A stretch of DNA of 64,000 bases from Sphingomonas aliaeris (GTDB lineage Bacteria; Pseudomonadota; Alphaproteobacteria; Sphingomonadales; Sphingomonadaceae): positions 62,001-126,000 of the forward strand of contig NZ_CP061036.1 in assembly GCF_016743815.1 (NCBI RefSeq). The letters are read 5' to 3'. Shown one piece after another: positions 53,481-62,177 of the stretch. The notes beneath the pieces are model-generated. The model made no database searches, had not been told where the DNA came from, and saw nothing but the letters and a program-made list of their open reading frames with translations. Each line of letters opens with the position of its first letter. Position 1 is the stretch's first letter. The position numbers and the translations under genes were made by a program.

Positions 53481-54410
53481 GTGGAGACCGACTGGCCGCT
53501 GATCGCGGTTCGCTTCGCGCTCTATGCAACGCTGAGCGGATTGTTCGGCCTGTCGGCCTTCAGTCTCTACGGCCTCAAAGCCGGCGAGCGCGCCGACGCG
53601 CTCGCCTTGCGCCCTTGGCTCGTCGGAAGCGGCCTGCTCGGCCTCCTGTTCTCCGGGATCGCCCTCGCGCTGCTCGCGGCGGCGATGGCCGGGGCACCGC
53701 CCTGGCCGATCGATCAGGAGGCGATCGGAATGCTCCTCTCCGGGTCCGCGACGGGCACGGCGTGGGAAGCGCGCATGGCGGCGCTCGTGGTGGCGTCGAT
53801 CGCGGCCCTCGTGGCAGCCGGTCGCGCGGCTTTGCTCGGCCTGGTGGCGTTCGCTGCGGCCGTGGCGCTCGCCACGCTTGCTTGGACAGGGCACGGCGCG
53901 ATGGACGAGGGCGCTGTCGGCTGGGTGCATTTGGGCGCCGACATTCTCCACCTGCTTGCCGGCGGAGCCTGGGCCGGAGCCCTGCTCGGGCTCGTGCTTC
54001 TCGTCGCCCGGCCGGTTGGCCGCGTCGACGCCGCCCATCTGACCCTGACGCACCGCGCACTGCATGGATTCGGCCTGGTCGGCACGATCCTGGTCGGCAC
54101 GATCGTCGTCACGGGTGTCGTCAACGCGTGGCTGCTGGTCGGCCTCGCCAATCTGCCGGACCTCCTGACTACGCGCTACGGCCAGCTCTTGATCGCCAAG
54201 CTCGCGCTCTTCGGCGCGATGCTCGCGCTCGCATCGCTCAACCGCTTTCGCCTCACGCCGGCGTTCGAGCGATCGATCGCCGTGGCCGATCATCACGGTG
54301 CGCTTCGCGCCCTGCGGCGCAGCCTCGCGGTCGAGGCAAGCTGCGCAGTGGCGATCCTGGCGCTCGTCGCATGGCTGGGAACACTCGAACCGCCTGCTTC
54401 GGCGATGTGA
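53481..54410 (+). CDS. copD: CopD inner-membrane copper protein, 309 aa
   Basis: About eight hydrophobic helices, with GHGAMDEGAVGWVHLGADILHLLAGGAWAGALLGL (conserved His residues) and HRALHGFGLVGTILVGTIVVTGVVNAWLLVG, identify CopD/PcoD. It uses a GTG start 2 bases after the copC stop. CopC delivers copper and CopD moves it across the inner membrane. A hairpin separates it from the convergent storage protein gene. Confidence 0.92.
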   Translation: METDWPLIAVRFALYATLSGLFGLSAFSLYGLKAGERADALALRPWLVGSGLLGLLFSGIALALLAAAMAGAPPWPIDQEAIGMLLSGSATGTAWEARMAALVVASIAALVAAGRAALLGLVAFAAAVALATLAWTGHGAMDEGAVGWVHLGADILHLLAGGAWAGALLGLVLLVARPVGRVDAAHLTLTHRALHGFGLVGTILVGTIVVTGVVNAWLLVGLANLPDLLTTRYGQLLIAKLALFGAMLALASLNRFRLTPAFERSIAVADHHGALRALRRSLAVEASCAVAILALVAWLGTLEPPASAM

Positions 54411-54413
54411 GGG

Positions 54414-54436
54414 GCGGGCGGCCGAATGCCGCCCGC
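54414..54436. terminator. Hairpin between copD and the copper-storage gene
   Basis: GCGGGCGGC and GCCGCCCGC pair perfectly around 5 bases, directly after the copD stop and before the convergent gene's stop. Confidence 0.7.
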
Positions 54437-54444
54437 CTCGCCGT

Positions 54445-54777
54445 TCAGGCGGCCATCTTCTCGCATTCCTCGGCGCAACGGTTACAGGCCGCGACGCAAT
54501 CCTCCATGCCGGCGAGCCCTTCGCAACTCGCCGCGCACGCCCGGCAAATCTCGGCGCACTCGTGGCAGATATGACGATGGTGTTCGGATTTGCGGGCCAT
54601 GAAGTCGATCGCGACTGCGCAAATCTGCGCGCAATCGGCCATAATTTTCATGTGCTGCGGCTCGGCGTGCTTCCCACCTGCCTCAAGGCAGTGGTTCATC
54701 GCCATATAAAGACAGGTGATATGGCATTCGTGGCAGGCGTCCATGCACGCCTTCATCGCCGGGTCCATCTGATGCAT
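54445..54777 (-). CDS. Four-helix-bundle copper-binding protein (DUF326, Csp-like), 110 aa
   Basis: Thirteen cysteines lie at helix-like intervals (CMDACHECHITC, CAQICAV, HICHECAEICRACAASC, DCVAACNRCAEEC), filling the core of a four-helix bundle as in copper-storage proteins and DUF326. No signal peptide is present, so it is cytosolic. It is divergent from the copper ATPase and probably buffers Cu(I). Confidence 0.9.
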   Translation of the reverse strand: MHQMDPAMKACMDACHECHITCLYMAMNHCLEAGGKHAEPQHMKIMADCAQICAVAIDFMARKSEHHRHICHECAEICRACAASCEGLAGMEDCVAACNRCAEECEKMAA

Positions 54778-54933
54778 CGGTCATTCTCCGTCTTATCCCC
54801 GCCCTAAAGGAGATACGCGCCAGATCGCACTTTCCCTCGCCTTCTTGGCCCTTTTCGAGGGGCAAAGCCTTCGGCCGCGTAGCTCATATTAGGCGGCTTG
54901 GCCGCACGGTCGCGGGTTAAGCTCGACCTGGCC

Positions 54934-54964
54934 TTGACCTTGACACGGTGTCAGACCCTACATG
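54934..54964 (+). promoter_or_regulatory. CueR-type promoter/operator of the copper ATPase
   Basis: TTGACC (54934), a 19-base spacer containing the perfect palindrome TGACACGGTGTCA (54941-54953), then TACATG. The spacing is that of MerR-family activated promoters; the CueR-like gene is downstream in the same operon. Confidence 0.8.
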
Positions 54965-54988
54965 CCTTCGGGTCGAAGGAGTTACGCC

Positions 54989-57454
54989 ATGAACGATCCT
55001 CATTCTCATGCCCATACTGGGGGTTGCGGCTGCTCAGCAAAGTCAGCCGAGCCGGCTGCCGAGCCCGCTTCATGCTGCTCTGGGGGCTCTACCGCGTCAG
55101 TGCCAGTCGAACAGGCCGGCAAAATGGGTGGCTGCTGTTCGGGACCCAAGGTGCCCGGCGACGTGACCAAGGTAACGGACCCGGTGTGCGGCATGACGGT
55201 CGATCCAGCGAAAACGGCGCACCATGCCGAGCACGCCGGCCATGAATATCATTTTTGCAGCGCCGGGTGCCGGAACAAGTTCTTGGCTGATCCGAACGCC
55301 TATCTCGGCGATAAGCCAAAACCTGAGCCAACAGCGACGCCAGGGGCGATGTGGACGTGCCCCATGCACCCGCAAGTCCGCCAGGAAGGGCCGGGGACGT
55401 GCCCTATCTGCGGCATGGCGCTCGAGCCCGAAGAACCGTCGCTCGACGACACACCCAACCCCGAGCTGGTCGATTTCACACGCCGGCTTTGGGTGGCCGG
55501 CGCACTGACGATCCCGCTCCTCGTCGTTTCGATGTTTGCCGAGATGCTCGGCATCAATGTCGTCAGCCCCACGGTCTCGCCGTGGGTCCAACTCGCGCTA
55601 ACCGCACCGATCGTGCTGTGGGCGGGCTGGCCGTTTTTCAAGCGGGGGTGGACCTCGATCCGCACCCGCCATCTCAATATGTTCACGCTGATTGCGATCG
55701 GGGTCGGTGCCGCCTTCCTCTACAGCGTGGTCGCGACGCTCACGCCGGGCATCTTCCCCGCGACGTTCCGAATGCACGGGGGCATGGTCCCGGTCTATTA
55801 CGAGGCTGCCGGTGTCGTGGTGACGTTGGTGCTGCTCGGGCAAGTGCTCGAGCTGCGCGCCAGGGCGGCAACCGGGCGCGCGATCCGAGCCCTCCTGGAT
55901 CTCGCTCCCAAGACAGCTCGGCGGTTGCGGACTGACGGCTCCGAGGAAGAAGTCGGCCTTGCCGACGTCGCCGCCGGTGATCGATTGCGGGTCCGTCCCG
56001 GCGAAGCGATCCCGGTCGATGGCGTGGTGGTCGAAGGCCGCTCGTCGGTCGATGAATCCATGCTCACCGGCGAACCTGCGCCGGTCCTCAAGGAAGTCGA
56101 GGCGGCCGTCACGGGGGGGACCGTCAACGGCACGGGTAGCCTGGTTTTGGAAGCCCGCGCCATCGGCCCGGATACGATGCTGGCGCGGATCGTCCGTATG
56201 GTCGCCGAAGCGCAGCGCAGCCGCGCCCCGATTCAGGCGGTCGCCGATCGGGTGTCGGGATGGTTCGTGCCGCTGGTCGTGCTGATCTCGGTGGTGACGT
56301 TCGTGGTATGGTCGCTGGTCGGCCCTGAGCCGCGCATGGGCCATGCCCTGCTCAACGCCATCGCCGTGCTGGTCATCGCCTGTCCGTGCGCGCTCGGGCT
56401 CGCCACGCCTATGTCGATCATGGTCGGCACTGGGCGCGGCGCGACAGCCGGGGTGCTGGTCAAGAATGCGGAAGCCTTACAGGGGCTCGAGAAGGTCGAT
56501 ACGCTCGTCATCGACAAGACGGGCACGCTCACGGAAGGCAAGCCTAAGCTGGTCGCGGTCGAGACGGTCGGCGCAGTCGCGGAAAACGACATGCTCGCGC
56601 TTGCCGCGGCCGTCGAAGGGCAATCCGAACACCCGCTCGCTCACGCGATCATCGTTGCCGCCAAAGAGCGGGCATTGCAGCTCGGCACGGTAGCGGACTT
56701 CGCCTCGCAAACCGGCCTGGGTGTCAGCGCCACGGTCGACGGCCGCTCGGTCGTCATCGGCAACGCCGCGCAAATGAGCCGGATCGGCGCTGATCCCAAG
56801 CCGGTCGATGCCGCGGCTGATCGTCATCGTAGCGAAGGCGCGGGTGTCATCCTTGTCGCGATCGATGGGGCGCTCGCTGGCTTGCTGGCGGTCGCCGACC
56901 CGGTGCGGGCATCGGCACGCGACGCCATTGCCGCACTTCGCAAAGAGGGCTTGCGCGTCGTCATGCTCACCGGCGACAATCGTGGGACCGCGGATGCGGT
57001 CGCGCGCGCGGTAGGCGGTCTCGATGACGTGCGCGCCGATCTGCGGCCGGAAGACAAAGCGCGCATCATAGGCGAGCTGAAGGCAAGCGGCGCCAAGGTC
57101 GCGATGGCCGGCGACGGCATCAATGACGCCCCGGCGCTTGCCGCTGCGGACGTGGGCCTGGCGATGGGCACGGGAACGGACGTGGCGATCGAAAGCGCCG
57201 GCATGACGCTCACGCGCGGCGATCTGTCGGCGATCGTGCGGGCGCGCAAGCTCGCCCACGCAACGATGCGCAATATCCGCCAGAACCTGTTCTTCTCGTT
57301 CCTGTTCAACGGCATCGGCGTGCCGGTCGCGGCGGGGGTGCTTTATCCCGTCGCCGGCATTCTGCTCTCGCCGATGCTAGCCGGTGCGGCGATGGCGCTC
57401 TCGTCTTTCACTGTCGTTCTGAACGCGCTGCGGCTCAACGCGGTGAAGTTGTGA
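54989..57454 (+). CDS. Copper-translocating P1B-type ATPase, 821 aa
   Basis: The N-terminus has Cys clusters (GGCGC, SCCSGG, GGCCSG), a YHS domain (about 64-107) and a heavy-metal-binding segment [23 protein letters not shown] (122-143). The pump core shows CPC at 465-467, the phosphorylation site DKTGT with D509, TGEP and GDGIND. The start has AAGGAG 7 bases upstream. It exports Cu(I) from the cytoplasm and is coupled (GTGA overlap) to the regulator gene. Confidence 0.95.
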   Translation: MNDPHSHAHTGGCGCSAKSAEPAAEPASCCSGGSTASVPVEQAGKMGGCCSGPKVPGDVTKVTDPVCGMTVDPAKTAHHAEHAGHEYHFCSAGCRNKFLADPNAYLGDKPKPEPTATPGAMWTCPMHPQVRQEGPGTCPICGMALEPEEPSLDDTPNPELVDFTRRLWVAGALTIPLLVVSMFAEMLGINVVSPTVSPWVQLALTAPIVLWAGWPFFKRGWTSIRTRHLNMFTLIAIGVGAAFLYSVVATLTPGIFPATFRMHGGMVPVYYEAAGVVVTLVLLGQVLELRARAATGRAIRALLDLAPKTARRLRTDGSEEEVGLADVAAGDRLRVRPGEAIPVDGVVVEGRSSVDESMLTGEPAPVLKEVEAAVTGGTVNGTGSLVLEARAIGPDTMLARIVRMVAEAQRSRAPIQAVADRVSGWFVPLVVLISVVTFVVWSLVGPEPRMGHALLNAIAVLVIACPCALGLATPMSIMVGTGRGATAGVLVKNAEALQGLEKVDTLVIDKTGTLTEGKPKLVAVETVGAVAENDMLALAAAVEGQSEHPLAHAIIVAAKERALQLGTVADFASQTGLGVSATVDGRSVVIGNAAQMSRIGADPKPVDAAADRHRSEGAGVILVAIDGALAGLLAVADPVRASARDAIAALRKEGLRVVMLTGDNRGTADAVARAVGGLDDVRADLRPEDKARIIGELKASGAKVAMAGDGINDAPALAAADVGLAMGTGTDVAIESAGMTLTRGDLSAIVRARKLAHATMRNIRQNLFFSFLFNGIGVPVAAGVLYPVAGILLSPMLAGAAMALSSFTVVLNALRLNAVKL

Positions 57455-57834
57455 ACATCGGAACGGCGTCGGACGCCAGCGGCGTCTCTCAGCGCATGAT
57501 CCGCCACTATGAGAAAATCGGCCTCGTGCCTGCGCCGCCTCGGCGCGGGAGCTACCGGGATTATTCAGAGGCCGATGTTCACCGGCTGCGCTTCATTGCC
57601 AATGCGCGCGATCTGGGGTTCCCGATCGAGGAGATCCGCACACTCCTCGGCCTCTGGTCGGATCGCAGCCGTTCGAGCAGCGAAGTAAAGATGCTCGCCC
57701 AGGCGCGCGCCGATGAACTTGGGCGTAAGGCGGCTACGCTCGAAGCTATGCGATCGACGCTGCTGGACCTGGTGAACCGCTGCCACGGAGATGATCGACC
57801 GGACTGCCCGATCCTTCGCCGTATGGAAGCATAG
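57451..57834 (+). CDS. cueR: CueR-like MerR-family copper regulator, 127 aa
   Basis: The helix-turn-helix ([25 protein letters not shown]) and the C-terminal metal loop ([14 protein letters not shown], two cysteines 8 apart) fit CueR. Serines replace the third MerR cysteine (RSSSEVK), as in monovalent-metal sensors. The GTG start overlaps the ATPase stop. It should activate the 54934 promoter and so its own operon. Confidence 0.9.
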   Translation: MNIGTASDASGVSQRMIRHYEKIGLVPAPPRRGSYRDYSEADVHRLRFIANARDLGFPIEEIRTLLGLWSDRSRSSSEVKMLAQARADELGRKAATLEAMRSTLLDLVNRCHGDDRPDCPILRRMEA

Positions 57835-57842
57835 GGTCGCGC

Positions 57843-58051
57843 CTACTCGCTGGCGCGACGAGCAACGCCGTCCCGCCACGGGCGTTGCGAAAAGCGAAGC
57901 GTGATCCGCAAAGTCGCCACACGACCGCGGATTGTGTCCATCGTGCGACCCAACTCGCGGACAATCTGGCTAATGGTCTGCTTCCCAGCCACACGCCGCC
58001 GAAGTTCGGCGTCGTCCTCCTCGTCCAAGGCGCGCCGCGCCGGGTGGTCAC
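57843..58051 (-). pseudogene. Small SANT/helix-turn-helix-like protein, reading frame broken
   Basis: One added base near 58022 joins MTTRRGAPWT to EEDDAELRRRVAGKQTISQIVRELGRTMDTIRGRVATLRI. This is a recognisable small DNA-binding family (RGAPWTxEED...LGRTxxxIRGR). As given, the frame is split. The ribosome site before the GTG is weak. A perfect 8-bp hairpin (GTCGCGCC/GGCGCGAC, 57836-57859) lies at its 3' end against the convergent regulator gene. Confidence 0.6.
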
Positions 58052-58154
58052 CTCAATTTATCCTTATGGTTCTTCCGATCATTTCCGGCTTCTCGTTGAA
58101 CCGACTCGAGCGGGGCGAACGAATTTACTTTGGATGACATTGTCGAGCCAATGC

Positions 58155-58547
58155 TCAAGGTAGCCGTGAAGATAACGCGTCGATCAACCGGCATTCGGCG
58201 ATCGTTGTGGCGTCGCAGCGCCCCCATTTGACGATCTCTTCACGCAGCGTCTGTAGGCCGGCGAGTTTGTGGTCGATCTCTGCGATGTGCAGCACCGCCA
58301 TCTCGTCAACTGCATCGCACGATCCGCGCGGATCGTCCGCCAGGCGGAGCAGGTCACGCACCTGATCGAGCGTAAAGCCCAAGTCGCGCGAGCGCTTGAT
58401 GAACGTCAGGCGATCAAGGTGCGACTGATCGTAAAGGCGGTAATTGCCCCCGCTCCGACGCGGTGCAGCGATCAAACCCTCACCCTCGTAAAAGCGGACG
58501 GTCTCGACCTTCAGCCCGGTGCGCTTCGCAATATCGCCGATCTTCAT
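58155..58547 (-). CDS. cadR: CadR/PbrR-like MerR-family regulator, 130 aa
   Basis: The helix-turn-helix (KIGDIAKRTGLKVETVRFYEGEGLI) and divalent-metal cysteines C77 (GSCDAVDEMAVLHIAEIDHKL), C111 and C119 (GRCDATTIAECRLIDALS) are the CadR/PbrR pattern for Cd, Pb or Zn. It is divergent from a CDF exporter with a matching operator between them. Confidence 0.9.
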   Translation of the reverse strand: MKIGDIAKRTGLKVETVRFYEGEGLIAAPRRSGGNYRLYDQSHLDRLTFIKRSRDLGFTLDQVRDLLRLADDPRGSCDAVDEMAVLHIAEIDHKLAGLQTLREEIVKWGRCDATTIAECRLIDALSSRLP

Positions 58548-58557
58548 GGATGAGCCC

Positions 58558-58588
58558 TTGACCCTCTAGTGACATGAAGGTGCATATG
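58558..58588 (+). promoter_or_regulatory. CadR/PbrR-type promoter/operator
   Basis: TTGACC (58558), 19 bases containing CTCTAGTGACATGAAGG, then CATATG (58583). The sequence resembles the TTGACCCTATAGTGG type of CadR-regulated promoters. Confidence 0.75.
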
Positions 58589-58617
58589 GGGGGTCCGACA
58601 CACGAATCGAGTGCATC

Positions 58618-59268
58618 ATGGCGGACGACTGCTGTTCCAGAAAAGGCGACACGATCGCGCAGCTCGGCCGCAAGACCGATCAACGACGCGTGCTGATCGC
58701 CGTCATGGTTATCAACTTCGTTATGTTCGTTGCCGAGTTCGGCGGGGGGGTGTTCGCGCGGTCGTCCGCACTGATGGCGGACTCAGTCGACATGCTCGGC
58801 GATGCCGTGGTCTATGCACTCAGCCTCTATGCGTTGAGCCGCGGCCCCCGCTGGGAAGCCGGGGCGGCACTGGCCAAGGGCGGCATCATCCTCATGTTTG
58901 GCATCGCGGTCGTATTCGAGATCGTCGACAAGGTGGTCAACGGCGTTTCGCCCTCGTCTTCACTAATGCTGGCGTTCGGCGGTGCCGCGCTCGTCGCCAA
59001 CCTGACCTGCCTCGCGATGCTGTGGCGCTTCCGGTCGGAGAACGTGAATATGTCCAGCACGTTCGAGTGCTCGCGCAACGACGTGGCGTCAAACGTCGGC
59101 GTACTTATTGCGGCCGGGTTTATCGCCATGACCGGCGCGGCATGGCCTGATATCGCGGTGGGCGGCGTCATCGCGCTCATCTTCCTGCGGTCAGCGTGGC
59201 GTGTTCTCGCCGAAGCGATCCCGGCATGGCGAGAGACCCGGCCGGTAGCACCGGAAGTCTTGCGATGA
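58618..59268 (+). CDS. Small cation-diffusion-type exporter, 216 aa
   Basis: An N-terminal Cys pair (MADDCCSRKGD) precedes about six hydrophobic helices with SALMADSVDMLGDAVVYALSL (metal site D-x3-D) and ECSRNDVASNVGVLIAAGFIAMTG. It lacks the long cytoplasmic C-terminal domain of DmeF-type pumps. The CadR-like regulator opposite suggests Cd/Zn/Pb export. It overlaps the next gene by 4 bases. Confidence 0.88.
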   Translation: MADDCCSRKGDTIAQLGRKTDQRRVLIAVMVINFVMFVAEFGGGVFARSSALMADSVDMLGDAVVYALSLYALSRGPRWEAGAALAKGGIILMFGIAVVFEIVDKVVNGVSPSSSLMLAFGGAALVANLTCLAMLWRFRSENVNMSSTFECSRNDVASNVGVLIAAGFIAMTGAAWPDIAVGGVIALIFLRSAWRVLAEAIPAWRETRPVAPEVLR

Positions 59269-59633
59269 CACTCGGACGTATTTCGACTAGACGGCCTGAA
59301 ATGCTGCGCAGGCTCTGGTCCCTTTTGCTCGTCATGATTGCGTCGTCCCTGGTGATGACGGCGACCGTGCACGCGCGCGAGGTTGCAGGGCCGGTGACTA
59401 TCGAGTGCAGCGGCACAGTGCATAGCGACGGCGACGCCGATCAATCGCAAGGCGATGCCGACAAGGCGGTGCCGCACCACCATGCCACCTGCCACGGACA
59501 GTTACTGAACCTGCCAGCGAGCAACGCGCTGCCGTTGATGGCATGCGCTGACGGTCTGCATCCGTTCCCCGCACCCGCCAGTGCCATCGCGTCGCATCTC
59601 GTCGATCCCGCGCTGAGGCCCCCGGCCGCCTGA
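59265..59633 (+). CDS. Small secreted His-containing protein, CzcI-like, 122 aa
   Basis: A hydrophobic N-terminal segment (about 15-32) is followed by a His/Cys patch (PHHHATCHGQ) and a proline-rich tail. Like the 120-aa gene beside the first czc operon, it sits just upstream of czcC, where CzcI-type proteins occur. The ATG overlaps the exporter stop (ATGA); an internal ATG at 59301 is also possible. Confidence 0.65.
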   Translation: MTLGRISTRRPEMLRRLWSLLLVMIASSLVMTATVHAREVAGPVTIECSGTVHSDGDADQSQGDADKAVPHHHATCHGQLLNLPASNALPLMACADGLHPFPAPASAIASHLVDPALRPPAA

Positions 59634-59690
59634 CGACACCCGCTCGCCGGCATCTGCCGGCCCGACGTGTTCTGTCAGGATCGATATTTC

Positions 59691-61004
59691 ATGAAAACAA
59701 TGCTAGCGGCCATGCTGGCCGCGGCGTCCTGCGCATCGATAGCGCAGGCGCAACAGGAGGCGGCGCCGCAGGCGGCCACCCCGTCTGAAACGCCGACCGC
59801 GGCGCAACCGCTCCCCGGCTTCTCGCTTGATCAGGCGGTGTCTGCCGCGGGCGGAGCAGCGCCATCGGGTGCCGCTGCTACTGCATCGGTCGAGGCGGCG
59901 CAGGCGGCCCGCACGGTGGCCGGGCTCCGGCCGAACCCCGTCTTCCAAGGGCAGGTCGAGAACGTCGTCGGCTCCGGTCCTTATCGGGGCGTGCGGAGCG
60001 CGGAGACGACGGTGGGGGTCGCGATCCCGATCGAGCTTGGCGGCAAGCGCGGTGCCCGCGTTGCTGTTGCCGACGCGCAAATATCACGTGCGCAACTCCA
60101 GAGCGCGATCGTCGCGGCCGATATCCGCGTCCAGGTCACACAGCTCTATGTCGAGGCAATCGCGGCCGAACGCCGGCTGGTGACGGCGCGCGACCAGGCA
60201 CGGATCGCGGCCGAAGTGCTGCGGGGGGCTGCGGTGCGCGTCCAGGCGGGGCGAGCGTCGCCGCTGGAGCAACAGCGCGCCGATGTCGCGCGTATCAATG
60301 CCGATGCCAATGTCGAGCGGCTGACCCGGCTCGCCGAGGCGGCACGGACCAATCTCGCGCGGCGGCTCGGCCGTCCGATCGACGGCACGCTCGACGCAGG
60401 CTTGCTCGACCGGTTGCCGCCGGCGACCTTCGGCCCTGCAGCACCGCTACAGACTGCCGGCACGCTGGCGCTGGCGGCGGCGGATGCCGATCTTGCCATC
60501 GCCGATGCCGGCATCAGGCTCGCGCGCGCCAACCGCGTACCCGACATCAACGTCGGACCGGCGCTCCGACGGCTGGAAGCGACGAACGATACCGCCGCGG
60601 TGTTCGCGATCTCGATCCCGATCCCGCTCTTCAACAACGGCCGCGCCGCCATCGCGCAGGCGACCGCGGAGCGGACGCGCGCCGAAGCGGTGCGGCGCGT
60701 AACCGCGCTCGACGTCGAGCAGGCGATCACCGACGCGCAAGCCGAAGCCGCCAATGCGGCAACGACCGCGCGCGCTGCGGTCGGGCCGGCGCTGGCAGCA
60801 GCAGCAGAGGCCGCGCGGATCGCGCGGATCGGCTACCGCGAGGGCAAGTTCGGCCAGCTGGATCTCCTCGATGCCGAACGCACGCTCGCCGAGACGCGCG
60901 TCGCCGCGATCGACGCGCTCGCCAACTATCAGAATGCCCGTGCGCGATTGGAGCGGCTGACCGCGCCTGCGCCGACCACCAACACCGGGGGAACCGACCG
61001 ATGA
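59691..61004 (+). CDS. czcC: CzcC-like outer-membrane factor (second copy), 437 aa
   Basis: Signal peptide 1-21 (ASIAQAQ), then the TolC-fold repeats with GVAIPIELGGKRGARVAVADAQI and FAISIPIPLFNNGRAAIAQATAERTRAEA. It has the same architecture as the copy at 40.9-42.2 kb, with clearly different sequence. It ends in a 4-base overlap with the adaptor gene. Confidence 0.92.
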   Translation: MKTMLAAMLAAASCASIAQAQQEAAPQAATPSETPTAAQPLPGFSLDQAVSAAGGAAPSGAAATASVEAAQAARTVAGLRPNPVFQGQVENVVGSGPYRGVRSAETTVGVAIPIELGGKRGARVAVADAQISRAQLQSAIVAADIRVQVTQLYVEAIAAERRLVTARDQARIAAEVLRGAAVRVQAGRASPLEQQRADVARINADANVERLTRLAEAARTNLARRLGRPIDGTLDAGLLDRLPPATFGPAAPLQTAGTLALAAADADLAIADAGIRLARANRVPDINVGPALRRLEATNDTAAVFAISIPIPLFNNGRAAIAQATAERTRAEAVRRVTALDVEQAITDAQAEAANAATTARAAVGPALAAAAEAARIARIGYREGKFGQLDLLDAERTLAETRVAAIDALANYQNARARLERLTAPAPTTNTGGTDR

Positions 61005-62173
61005 AGACCATCCTGACGGGCGGCGTTCTGCCGTTCGGCCTTGCCCTGTTGCTCGCGGCCTGTGGCAGCAGCTCCGAAGGCGGCAACGAGACTGCCGGAA
61101 ACGAAACCAGCGCAGGTGCCGAAGCCGGCGGTAACGAAGCCGCCCATGCCGATGAGGGTGCGGTAACGCTCTCGGCGGACCAGATCACCGCGGCGGGCGT
61201 CCAGATCGGTCGCCCGCTCACGGGCGGTGCGGGGACGATCGAACTGCCGGCGACGATTGAGGGCGACCCGCAGGGGACGCAGGTCGTTTCGGCCGCAATC
61301 GGCGGGCGTGTCGTGGCACTCACGCGCAACCTCGGCCAATCGGTCGGGCGCGGGCAGACGATCGCCGTCATCGAAAGCCGCGAGGCCGCACAGCTCAAGG
61401 GTGAGGTCGAGGCATCGCGTGCCCGGCTCGCGCTTGCCAACTCCAATCTCAGCCGCGAGCAGCGGCTGTTCGCGCAGCGCGTGTCGCCCGAGCAGGATTT
61501 GATCGCCGCGCGCACCGCGGCAATCGAAGCACGTATCGCCTACCGGCAGGCGCAGAGCCAGGTGTCGGCAGCGGGCGGGGGCGGGGGCGGGCTCAACCGG
61601 CTCGGCATCGTCGCGCCGATCGGCGGTCAGGTCATCGCCCGACCGGTCGTGCTAGGGCAGACGGTCGCAGCAGACAGCGAACTCTATCGCATCGCCAATC
61701 TCAGCCGGGTGTCGCTGGCGCTCAACCTCAGGCCAGAAGATGCCGGCCGGGTGAAGCCAGGTAATATTGTTACCGTGACGGCGCCGGGGCGGCAGGCGAG
61801 CGCTCGAATCAGTTTCGTGTCGCCAGCCCTCGATCCGCAGACACGGCAGGTGCCGGTCATCGCGACGCTCGACAATGGTGGCGGTCAGTGGCGCGTCGGC
61901 GAGCCCGTCACCGCTGCGGTCCAACTCAGCGGTAGCGGAGGCAGCAATGCGGTCCGCGTGCCGACGACGGCAGTGCAGACGGTCGAAGGCAAATCAGTCG
62001 TTTTCGTCCGTACGGCCAAGGGGTTCCAGTCGACCCCGGTCACGCTCGGCGACGCGGCCGGCGATACCGTCATCATCCGCTCGGGCCTGACCGGCCAGGA
62101 GCAGATCGCCACCACCGGCAGCTTCACGCTCAAAGCCGAACTCGGCAAGGGCGAAGCGGCGCACGAGGATTGA
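61001..62173 (+). CDS. czcB: CzcB-like periplasmic adaptor lipoprotein (second copy), 390 aa
   Basis: A lipoprotein signal (LALLLAACGSSS, Cys 21) replaces the membrane anchor of the first copy. Barrel-sandwich and hairpin segments follow (RGQTIAVIESREAAQLKGEVEASRARLALANSNLSREQRLFAQRVSPEQDLIAARTAA) and the beta-barrel and membrane-proximal domains are intact to FTLKAELGKGEAAHED. The frame is unbroken, unlike the first copy. Confidence 0.93.
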   Translation: MKTILTGGVLPFGLALLLAACGSSSEGGNETAGNETSAGAEAGGNEAAHADEGAVTLSADQITAAGVQIGRPLTGGAGTIELPATIEGDPQGTQVVSAAIGGRVVALTRNLGQSVGRGQTIAVIESREAAQLKGEVEASRARLALANSNLSREQRLFAQRVSPEQDLIAARTAAIEARIAYRQAQSQVSAAGGGGGGLNRLGIVAPIGGQVIARPVVLGQTVAADSELYRIANLSRVSLALNLRPEDAGRVKPGNIVTVTAPGRQASARISFVSPALDPQTRQVPVIATLDNGGGQWRVGEPVTAAVQLSGSGGSNAVRVPTTAVQTVEGKSVVFVRTAKGFQSTPVTLGDAAGDTVIIRSGLTGQEQIATTGSFTLKAELGKGEAAHED

Positions 62174-62177
62174 TGTC

